DNA from: Bacteroidales bacterium
GTDB taxonomy: Bacteria > Bacteroidota > Bacteroidia > Bacteroidales > F082
DNA: 8,202 bases
Assembly: GCA_017508895.1 (NCBI GenBank)
Contig: JAFWRA010000277.1
Location: 1 to 8,202 of the forward strand
Direction: 5' to 3'
The position numbers and the translations under genes are program-made. Shown in pieces: positions 1 to 5,562 of this stretch. The stretch's first letter is position 1; the number at the start of each line of letters is the position of its first letter. The notes under the pieces were generated by a model that had not been told where the DNA came from, ran no database searches, and saw only the letters and a program-made list of their open reading frames with translations.

Positions 1-283
1 CGGCATTCAGGTAAAGCTCGATGGCGGCACCCGTGGCGCGGTCTTGCATGAAGGCGGCCTTGTAAAGGTTGCCCGACACCTCGTCGGCAGTGATGATGCC
101 ATACACCGAAGCGTCTTCATTGAAAACGGTGCCCGGCTCCAAGGCAAGAATTTCACTGATGGTGTAAACCCTTCCTATCGGCAGTTCTTGGATAGGTGGC
201 GTTGGATACTCTTTCTTGCAGGCGGTGAACAATGTGCCCACCAGGGCAAGCAGCGTAAAGATGTTTAATACTTTGTTTTTCAT
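1..283 (-). CDS. DUF5689-type surface lipoprotein, N-terminal 94 residues (3' end outside window)
   Basis: The ATG (complement of bases 281-283) opens a frame that stays open to the window edge. Residues 1-22 form a lipoprotein signal peptide with a hydrophobic core and LFTAC ahead of Cys22. The mature protein would start CKKEYPTPP; lysine and acidic residues right after the cysteine are common in Bacteroidota lipoproteins exposed on the cell surface. The stretch around residues 40-90 (VYTISEI, then SVYGIITADEVSGNLYKAAF, then TGAAIEL) matches my memory of DUF5689, an OB-fold-like domain in lipoproteins encoded next to TonB-dependent receptors. It lies 118 bases downstream of the receptor gene on the same strand, with no promoter box seen in between, so it is probably co-transcribed. 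A role as the receptor's surface partner in ligand capture is inferred; the substrate cannot be read from this fragment. Confidence 0.8.
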   Translation of the reverse strand, partial: MKNKVLNIFTLLALVGTLFTACKKEYPTPPIQELPIGRVYTISEILALEPGTVFNEDASVYGIITADEVSGNLYKAAFMQDRATGAAIELYLNA

Positions 284-293
284 TTTATTTGAT

Positions 294-323
294 GTTGAAT
301 TGTTGATCGTTGAATTGTTGTTT
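294..323. repeat. 15-bp tandem direct repeat, two copies
   Basis: GTTGAATTGTTGATC at 294-308 is followed directly by GTTGAATTGTTGTTT at 309-323; the first 12 bases are identical. It lies 10 bases upstream of the DUF5689 start codon, inside the presumed transcript leader. Two copies are too few to tell whether this is functional or a slippage product. Confidence 0.7.
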
Positions 324-331
324 TTTGGCTC

Positions 332-404
332 TAAGCTATAAGCCATAAGCAGTAAGCAACTGGAGCGATTGGCTAACGGCTTAAAGCTTACTGCTTAGGG
401 CTTA
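332..404. repeat. Inverted heptamer array: four TAAGC units facing four GCTTA units
   Basis: TAAGC occurs at 332, 339, 346 and 353, an exact 7-base period. Its reverse complement GCTTA occurs at 379, 386, 393 and 400, again every 7 bases. The best pairing is 338-357 with 386-405, which matches at 19 of 20 positions (one A-G mismatch, 345/398) and leaves a 28-base loop. Because of the 7-base period, the arms can also pair in other registers. The last GCTTA unit contains the receptor gene's stop codon (402-404), so the hairpin begins at the end of that gene and sits between the receptor and the DUF5689 lipoprotein. It could attenuate or stabilise the transcript, or be a mobile intergenic repeat. 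It is not followed by a clean T-run on the minus strand. Confidence 0.85.
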
Positions 405-2969
405 TTTCCTAACCGTTATACTGACAAAGAAATTCGTACCGTACATATAGGAATACTTGTCGGGGAACATGTCGGGGTTGTTGGCATTGAAGCGCAACTG
501 CTCGTAACCATAAAGGATGATGCTCTTGTTGTTGAGGATGTTGTTGACACTCAAGTTGAAGAGGAAATAGTAACCCTTGTATCGCTTCGAGAAACCGCCG
601 TAAAAGTCAAGTGTGAAGGCGGGCTTCAGCGGGGTTTCGTTCAGTACAAGAGGAATGCGGATGTCGCCTTGGGCATAGTGCAGCATGCCCTCCTTGGTGT
701 GGTTATATGGGTTCACGTCGAAGTACATATTGGCCATATAGTTTCCGTTGAGGCTTACCCACCAGTATTTCGGCGAGTTGTACTTGATGCCCAATGAAGC
801 CACGGTCTCAGGACCTGCAGAAACATGGTAGTCTTTCAGGTAAGCCACGCTGTTTTGGATGTAAGCCGTGGTATTATTGTCGTCATAGACCGAGAAAATC
901 GGGTTGTTGTCATACGCATGGATGCCGTTGGCAGCTGCCGCCTGCAAGGTGATGGTCGGGGTGACGTTCCACTCTGCGCCCATTTCCACGCCAATGCTCT
1001 TCTGGTTGATGTTGGTCATGATGAAGTTGACAAACTCGCTAGTGTAGGAGTTGGCACTGGTGGTGGTGTTTTGGAACACGTTTTCGCAATAGAAACTGCG
1101 GTTCCAAATGAGGTTTCTGTAAGCGTAGTGGTAACCCGTCAAACGGAACTTGAACTCGGGCGAGCGATAGAGGTAGCTCAAATCCATAGCCAAAATGCGC
1201 TCGCTCTTGAGGTCGCCTTTCACGATGGTGTGTCGGGTGCGAGGCGACACATAAATGTCCCTGAACTGCGGGGCTTGGGTCATTAAGGCCATGTTGGCCA
1301 CAATGTGGTTACGTCCGTTGATGGCGTAGGTCACACCGGCCTTCAAGCTTGGGTCGAAGAAGTTGTGCATCTTGTCCTTGCCGTAAGAGTTATCAGCGAA
1401 AGAACCGCTCTTCCAAAGACCTTCGCGCCATATCTGGGTGAACTCAGCCTGCAAGCCCAAATAGAGGTCGAAGTTGCCGACGAGCCAATCAATCTGGTCC
1501 CAAATACGACCGTAGTTGCGGTTGGCGTAGTAGTTGTATCCGATGATATCGCCCACCTTGGCTACATGGTTAGGATTCAGCAAGTTGGTTTGGCATTCAT
1601 CAGACTCCAAACTTTCGGCATACTTATTAATATCATAGTAGTAATCGCCTCCAAGCAGGTCGTTGATGCTTTCGTAGTAATGCGTCCGTGATGCGCTCAC
1701 CGAGAAACCGCCCGTCATGATCAAGTTGGGTTTGAATTCATGCTTGAAATAGGTGGCGTTGCCTGTCTGCATCTTGTCGTAGTGGCGCTCAGCAAGGATG
1801 TACTTGGAGGCTGCTCCAGTAACCGTATTGCCTTCTTGACCATTGGCGTTCTGCACGGTGAAGAGGTGGTTACGATTAGCGTTGTACAAGGCATCCCAGT
1901 CGATTTGCGTGACCTTCGGGTCGCGGTTCATCCAATTGGCAAACTGGTTTTCTATTTCCGTCGTACTGTGGGCGTTGGTTTCATAATAACTTGGCAGGTT
2001 CTTGTAATAGTCGGGACGCGGGTCTTTGGCCTCACCCCATTCGAGCGAAGTCTGGCTGCCCGGGCCACTGAAGTAGTACAACGAAGTGTTGAACTCGGTG
2101 CGTTTGTTGGGCGTCCAATACCAAGTGAGTTGCGCCATGGGCTGATGATAGGTGCTCACGCGCGAGTTGCGTATGACCTGCTTGCCGTTGGCATCCACCG
2201 TCTGATAGCCCCAATTGGGGTTATAATAGTTCGTGCCGACGAGGTCGTAAATCTCTTGCACCACGGGAGCCGAACCGCCACGTTGCGAAGGTGCGCCGAA
2301 CACGGTGAGGTCGAGACTGTGCTTGTCATTGATTTTCTTCTCCACGGAGAGGAAGTAACTGTAGGCCTGATAGAAAGTGCCTTCGGTATAGCCTTTGCCT
2401 GCATAGCGACCGCTTGCGGCTGCCATCATGTACCAGCCGTTGCCCATCTCGCCCGTGCCGATGGAGGCCATGACGCGGTGGTTGTAGGAACGGTTGCTAA
2501 AAGCATAGCTCAGCGAAACCTGTTTACGGTACTGCGAGGCACGTGTTGAATAAGCTGTGAGGCCACCGAGGCCGCCAAAGCCAGCGTCGGTCTTGCCGAG
2601 ACCTTCGACGAGCATCGAGTTGCGGAAGGCGTCGTTGAGGCCACCCCAGTTGGAGAAGACGGGACGTCCCGTCTCAGGGTCATTCATCAGGATGCCGTTG
2701 ATCATCACGTCGCTGTACTTCGAGTCGTTACCGCGCACACGATAGCGCAGCGAGCCGAAGTTGTAGGCCGCGATGCTGTTGAACACGTCGCGCGAAGAGT
2801 TCAGCAAGGTGGAGGCATCGTTGACCGAGGTGGAGGACTCCTCGAAGTCGGAATCCATCAGGATCACCGTCGGCACTTCGTTCTGATTGAGGTCGGTAGT
2901 ATCGATGGTTTGAGCCGTCATTCGTCCAACCAGCAACACCGCGACCGTTAAAAATAGAAATTTCTTCAT
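402..2969 (-). CDS. TonB-dependent outer-membrane receptor
   Basis: This 855-residue protein is a TonB-dependent receptor: an outer-membrane beta-barrel that imports a bound ligand using energy from TonB-ExbBD. Residues 1-20 are a signal peptide (MKKFLFLTVAVLLVGRMTAQ). Residues about 45-145 fit a plug domain: RDVFNSIAAYNFGSLRYRVRG, then SDVMINGILMNDPETG, then FGGLGGLTAYSTR. The rest is rich in alternating aromatic and polar residues, as in barrel strands, and the protein ends in a strand-like FFVSITVRK. The length is normal. It lacks the N-terminal carboxypeptidase-like domain seen in SusC-type receptors, and no SusD gene lies next to it; its partner is the DUF5689 lipoprotein downstream. I infer that it does not belong to a polysaccharide utilisation locus. 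The ligand is unknown. A TATTTTTG box on the minus strand at 3017-3024 would give a leader of about 40 bases. Confidence 0.92.
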   Translation of the reverse strand: MKKFLFLTVAVLLVGRMTAQTIDTTDLNQNEVPTVILMDSDFEESSTSVNDASTLLNSSRDVFNSIAAYNFGSLRYRVRGNDSKYSDVMINGILMNDPETGRPVFSNWGGLNDAFRNSMLVEGLGKTDAGFGGLGGLTAYSTRASQYRKQVSLSYAFSNRSYNHRVMASIGTGEMGNGWYMMAAASGRYAGKGYTEGTFYQAYSYFLSVEKKINDKHSLDLTVFGAPSQRGGSAPVVQEIYDLVGTNYYNPNWGYQTVDANGKQVIRNSRVSTYHQPMAQLTWYWTPNKRTEFNTSLYYFSGPGSQTSLEWGEAKDPRPDYYKNLPSYYETNAHSTTEIENQFANWMNRDPKVTQIDWDALYNANRNHLFTVQNANGQEGNTVTGAASKYILAERHYDKMQTGNATYFKHEFKPNLIMTGGFSVSASRTHYYESINDLLGGDYYYDINKYAESLESDECQTNLLNPNHVAKVGDIIGYNYYANRNYGRIWDQIDWLVGNFDLYLGLQAEFTQIWREGLWKSGSFADNSYGKDKMHNFFDPSLKAGVTYAINGRNHIVANMALMTQAPQFRDIYVSPRTRHTIVKGDLKSERILAMDLSYLYRSPEFKFRLTGYHYAYRNLIWNRSFYCENVFQNTTTSANSYTSEFVNFIMTNINQKSIGVEMGAEWNVTPTITLQAAAANGIHAYDNNPIFSVYDDNNTTAYIQNSVAYLKDYHVSAGPETVASLGIKYNSPKYWWVSLNGNYMANMYFDVNPYNHTKEGMLHYAQGDIRIPLVLNETPLKPAFTLDFYGGFSKRYKGYYFLFNLSVNNILNNKSIILYGYEQLRFNANNPDMFPDKYSYMYGTNFFVSITVRK

Positions 2970-3016
2970 ATTGAACTTGTTATGATTTTCGTTGGATTTA
3001 TGGTGAATTAAACGGA

Positions 3017-3024
3017 CAAAAATA
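3017..3024 (-). promoter_or_regulatory. Bacteroidota -7 box for the TonB receptor gene
   Basis: The minus strand reads TATTTTTG, matching the Bacteroidota -7 consensus TAnnTTTG, 47 bases upstream of the receptor start codon. I see no matching TTTG -33 box at the usual 19-21 base spacing. Confidence 0.6.
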
Positions 3025-3183
3025 GGAAAAAGATTGATGGGTTGGGAATTTTTTGTTGGGTTTTTTGGGAAAAGCCGAAAGAAATCTTCTTTTCAAACCA
3101 AAGACACGCCCAAACAATGATTTACAGGTAAAAGATTTAGTCCAAAAAATGTCAGAATACTGGCGGCAAAACGAAAAACTTTG

Positions 3184-3191
3184 TATTTTTG
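3184..3191 (+). promoter_or_regulatory. Bacteroidota -7 box for the Rpn-family gene
   Basis: TATTTTTG followed by C matches TAnnTTTG and ends 27 bases before the ATG at 3219. Transcription would start near 3197, giving a leader of about 22 bases. No clear -33 TTTG is present. The start codon is preceded by a C-rich stretch with no Shine-Dalgarno sequence, which is common in this phylum. Confidence 0.6.
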
Positions 3192-3218
3192 CCGTATCAA
3201 TCCTAAACAACCCCCAAG

Positions 3219-4196
3219 ATGGACGACAACAGACTCATCAGATTCGACTGGGCCGCGAAACGTATGTTGCGCGACAAGGCCAACTTCGGCGTACTTGAAG
3301 GCTTGGTTACCGTGCTCCTCAACGAGCCTATCCACATCGTGGAACTGCTGGAAAGCGAGAGCAACCAAGACGACCCGCAGGACAAGTTCAACCGCGTTGA
3401 CATCAAAGCCAAGAACAGCAAGGGTGAAATCATCATCGTCGAGATACAGCAGACGCGCGAGTTGTACTACCTTGAGCGCATCCTCTATGGCGTGGCGCGC
3501 ACCATCACCGAGCACATCGAATTAGGCAAGGAATACGACCACGTGAAGAAAGTCTATTCCATCAACATCCTCTATTTCGACCTCGGCAAAGGCAAGGATT
3601 ACCTCTACCACGGCACCACGACGTTCCGAGGAGTACACACCAACGATATCTTGGAAATCACGACCAAAGACGAGAACGCCTTGCGAATGAGGACACCCGA
3701 AGAGATTTTCCCCGAATATTTCCTTATCCGAGTGAACGAGTTCAACGCCGTTGCCAAGACCCCACTTGAGGAGTGGCTCGACTACCTGAAGAACGCCCAC
3801 ATCAAGGAAGACACCACGGCACCAGGATTGCAGGAAGCTCGGAAGAAGTTGCAGTATCTGAAAATGGACAGCGAGGAGCGGAAAGCCTATCAGCGTCAGA
3901 TGGAGAATTACATGTACCAAGACAGCGTCTTTGCTGCTGCACATTTGGATGGCTGGACAGAAGGCAAAGCGCAAGGCGTGGCAGCAGGATTAGAGGAAGG
4001 GATGGCCAAAGGTAGAGCAGAAGGAATGGCTAAAGGTAGAGCAGAAGGGATGGCCAAAGGTAGAGCAGAAGGTAGAGCAGAAGGCATAGCTGAAGCCAAC
4101 CTCGAAACTGCCCGCAAGTTGAAAGCCATAGGCGTGGATTTGGAGGTTATCGCAAAAGGGACAGGATTAACGGTTGAAGAAATCAGCAAACTTTGA
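3219..4196 (+). CDS. Rpn-family PD-(D/E)XK nuclease / putative transposase
   Basis: This 325-residue protein belongs to the Rpn (PDDEXK_2) family. Members are DNA endonucleases linked to RecA-independent recombination and, in later work, to phage defence. The N-terminus (IRFDWAAKRMLRDKANFGVLEGLV) and the nuclease core fit: Asp61 in FNRVDIKAK, then Glu75 and Gln77 in GEIIIVEIQQ, the D...ExQ signature of this family. The conserved LERILYGVARTITEHI and VYSINILYFDLG follow. Residues 245-295 are a charged, low-complexity linker with EGMAKGRA repeats, typical of this family. The last 30 residues (LKAIGVDLEVIAKGTGLTVE) look like a small helix-turn-helix. The length is normal and the gene looks intact. 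Its GC content (35 of 60 bases in 3301-3360) is far above that of the HEPN gene downstream. It overlaps the DUF1016 remnant convergently by 14 bases. Confidence 0.9.
   Translation: MDDNRLIRFDWAAKRMLRDKANFGVLEGLVTVLLNEPIHIVELLESESNQDDPQDKFNRVDIKAKNSKGEIIIVEIQQTRELYYLERILYGVARTITEHIELGKEYDHVKKVYSINILYFDLGKGKDYLYHGTTTFRGVHTNDILEITTKDENALRMRTPEEIFPEYFLIRVNEFNAVAKTPLEEWLDYLKNAHIKEDTTAPGLQEARKKLQYLKMDSEERKAYQRQMENYMYQDSVFAAAHLDGWTEGKAQGVAAGLEEGMAKGRAEGMAKGRAEGMAKGRAEGRAEGIAEANLETARKLKAIGVDLEVIAKGTGLTVEEISKL
3996..4079 (+). repeat. 24-bp in-frame tandem repeat in the Rpn gene
   Basis: Three 24-bp units start at 3996, 4020 and 4044 (GAAGGGATGGCCAAAGGTAG..., encoding EGMAKGRA), followed by a half unit at 4068-4079 (EGRA). 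The first and third units are identical and the second differs at two third-codon positions. Because the unit is a multiple of three, copy-number change by slippage would alter linker length without breaking the reading frame. Confidence 0.9.
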
Positions 4197-4451
4197 GGTA
4201 TTGCTTTGGTACAAAGAAAGCATTTCTTTTCCCATATCCATCGTCATATTCAACCTTCAGTCTATCGGCCAACAAATGGATTAATCTCGTGCCGTATGTA
4301 GCCCGACTCGCTCCTTTCTGCTCTTCCTCAACAATACGCCACCCCACATTCCAAAATGTTGCAATAGCGGCTTGTCCCGCTGCTGCGTATGCCTGCTGCC
4401 GTCCTTGTTCGATGATTGAGTGAATGTCGGCAACAAAAATGTTTTGACCAT
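4183..4451 (-). pseudogene. DUF1016/YhcG-family N-terminal remnant, truncated and probably frameshifted
   Basis: Bases 4434-4216 on the minus strand encode ADIHSIIEQGRQQAYAAAGQ, then FWNVGWRIVEEEQKGAS, then RATYGTRLIHLLADRL and GYGKRN. This matches the N-terminal DUF1016 domain of YhcG-like proteins, which normally run to about 330-380 residues with a C-terminal PD-(D/E)XK nuclease domain. Here similarity stops after GYGKRNAFF, and a TGA at 4183-4185 ends the frame; the nuclease domain is absent. An ATG at 4451, nine bases after the upstream HEPN stop codon, gives MVKTF in another frame. It would join the DUF1016 frame if the five-A run at 4435-4439 had one more base, so a frameshift at the start is likely. 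The frame itself can be read from an ATG at 4518 inside the HEPN gene, but that start is unlikely. GC content here (30 of 60 bases in 4261-4320) differs from the HEPN gene. Confidence 0.75.
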
Positions 4452-4460
4452 TGAAAATGA

Positions 4461-5330
4461 TTATGAAGCTTTGTACAATCCTATTTGATAAATTGCAGCT
4501 TTTAGAACTTGGAAACATATCTCAGCCGTGTGAATATCAGGAATAAAGTTTTGACTCATCTGTTCAAATGGATGAATGTAATTTCTAAAATTGCGCAATA
4601 CATGGCTGAATTGTTTCACATCTTCTTTTATACATCCTAATTCAAAAGAAACATCAATTAAATTGTTGAGAGTCCATTCCGGAAACTGTTTTACTTTGTT
4701 TTCTTTATTCTTAGGTGCTGCATTGGATTGATTAAATTGACGCGGAAAGTTCAATGCCACATTCAACAAAACACCTTCCAAAGTGCTACCTGATAAAAAA
4801 ATAGCAGCAAGTGGAATATTATTGGCCATGCTTTTTTTAATTTCATCTATTCTATATTCCATTACTGGAATAAGTGATGACTGAAGATTCAATTTGTCCA
4901 AATCCAAAGAATAGTTTTTTCCCAAAAATGATTGTTCATCTGTTATTGATGTTTCTTCCTCCTTTTTTTTGTCAATATCAATTATTCCTGCTTTGTGAAA
5001 TGTAATTTCGGCATTATTGCGAACAACTTGCCAACCATCAAAAGCGAGATATTGATTAAAATCCTTTATACAAGAATCAAGATCGGAATATCGTCCTATA
5101 AAATTAATAGGATCAAACAATACCCTAATACACTTGTCCATATCAGGTGTCCCATTTAATCTTGACAGTTTATCGTCGGTATATATCCTTCTTGATGGAA
5201 ACCCCTGCCCATACACATCGTTAAAACCAAATTGGTGAAAAAATGAAACCAATTGTGATCCAGTACGATGGTCTGTTTCTTCATTAATGAGTTCTCTAAG
5301 CTTTTCTAATGATTTGGCTTTTAATAACAT
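4461..5330 (-). CDS. HEPN-like protein resembling AbiJ-type abortive infection proteins
   Basis: I do not recognise this 289-residue protein by name. Residues 36-111 (FNDVYGQGFPSRRIY, then LNGTPDMDKCIRVLFDP, then FIGRYSDLDSCIKDFNQYLA) resemble AbiJ-type N-terminal domains found in front of varied HEPN domains; this comparison is from memory. A charged linker (DKKKEEE) follows near residue 120. The C-terminal half looks helical: MEYRIDEIKKSMANNIPLAA, then LSGSTLEGVLLNVALNF, then FSHVLRNFRNYIHPFEQ, where Arg246 and His253 form an RX6H pattern of HEPN RNases. There are no signal peptide or membrane segments, so it is cytoplasmic. The gene is AT-rich (17 and 18 G+C per 60 bases in 4621-4680 and 4801-4860), unlike its neighbours, suggesting horizontal transfer. 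It has its own promoter and palindromic sites upstream and was probably once followed by DUF1016 in an operon. A defence role is inferred. Confidence 0.65.
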   Translation of the reverse strand: MLLKAKSLEKLRELINEETDHRTGSQLVSFFHQFGFNDVYGQGFPSRRIYTDDKLSRLNGTPDMDKCIRVLFDPINFIGRYSDLDSCIKDFNQYLAFDGWQVVRNNAEITFHKAGIIDIDKKKEEETSITDEQSFLGKNYSLDLDKLNLQSSLIPVMEYRIDEIKKSMANNIPLAAIFLSGSTLEGVLLNVALNFPRQFNQSNAAPKNKENKVKQFPEWTLNNLIDVSFELGCIKEDVKQFSHVLRNFRNYIHPFEQMSQNFIPDIHTAEICFQVLKAAIYQIGLYKAS

Positions 5331-5380
5331 AATTTGGTAGATTATTCATTTATAACCAATAGTAAAATACCTTCGGCATG

Positions 5381-5412
5381 ATCAACCTTGATTAAACATT
5401 GATTCGAATCAA
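5381..5412. promoter_or_regulatory. Two ATCAA/TTGAT palindromes: candidate operator upstream of the HEPN gene
   Basis: Bases 5381-5392 read ATCAACCTTGAT and 5399-5412 read TTGATTCGAATCAA; both are perfect inverted repeats built from the same 5-base half-site. Their centres are 19 bases apart. On the minus strand they begin about 15 bases downstream of the predicted transcription start and lie 51 bases or more upstream of the HEPN start codon. A dimeric repressor bound there could block transcription. The palindromes could alternatively form small RNA hairpins in the leader. Confidence 0.5.
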
Positions 5413-5433
5413 ACGTCCGTTGGTTTTAAAACG

Positions 5434-5464
5434 CAAAAATAACAATAATATTCCATTTACCAAA
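5434..5464 (-). promoter_or_regulatory. Complete Bacteroidota promoter for the HEPN gene
   Basis: On the minus strand, TTTG (5464-5461) is followed by 19 bases and then TATTTTTG (5441-5434). This matches the phylum's -33 TTTG and -7 TAnnTTTG boxes at the expected spacing. Transcription should start near 5427, leaving a leader of about 100 bases. It is the only promoter in the window with both boxes. Confidence 0.7.
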
Positions 5465-5494
5465 TAACAAAGTTATACAACTTCATCATTAATA

Positions 5495-5527
5495 AACCCC
5501 GAAAGTCTTTGTTCTGCTTTCGGGGTT
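5495..5527 (-). terminator. Intrinsic terminator-like hairpin after the lipoprotein gene
   Basis: AACCCCGAAAG (5495-5505) and CTTTCGGGGTT (5517-5527) are a perfect 11-bp inverted repeat around an 11-base loop. On the minus strand it starts 36 bases after the lipoprotein stop codon and continues TTTATTAATG, a weak T-rich tail. It separates the lipoprotein transcript from the HEPN promoter just downstream of it. Confidence 0.8.
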
Positions 5528-5562
5528 CAAAATAGCATAATAGGCTTCTGTTCAAAATCCTT

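Noticed and set aside
332..404. Possible CRISPR-like array
   Set aside because: The units are only 7 bases, have two-base spacers and face each other, so there are no repeat-spacer units of CRISPR size and no cas genes nearby.
1740..2549. A 269-codon plus-strand open frame opposite the TonB receptor gene
   Set aside because: It lies wholly antisense to a well-supported receptor gene, has no domain-like features, and its apparent valine/histidine-rich content is what the complement of that gene produces. The same applies to the open frames at 825-1286 and 1305-1691.
4203..4221. GCTTT...AAAGC inverted repeat just after the Rpn stop codon as a terminator
   Set aside because: The stem is only five A/T-rich base pairs with no solid T-run, and it falls inside the DUF1016-derived frame; too weak to call.
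4422..4491. Short plus-strand peptide ending VLTIENDYEALYNPI that resembles the start of some YhcG-type proteins
   Set aside because: It is under 25 codons, antisense to the DUF1016 remnant and the HEPN gene end, and has no start signals; most likely chance.
5468..5475. Second TAnnTTTG match (TAACTTTG on the minus strand) upstream of the HEPN gene
   Set aside because: No -33 TTTG lies at the right distance upstream of it, and the box at 5434-5441 has a perfectly spaced partner.
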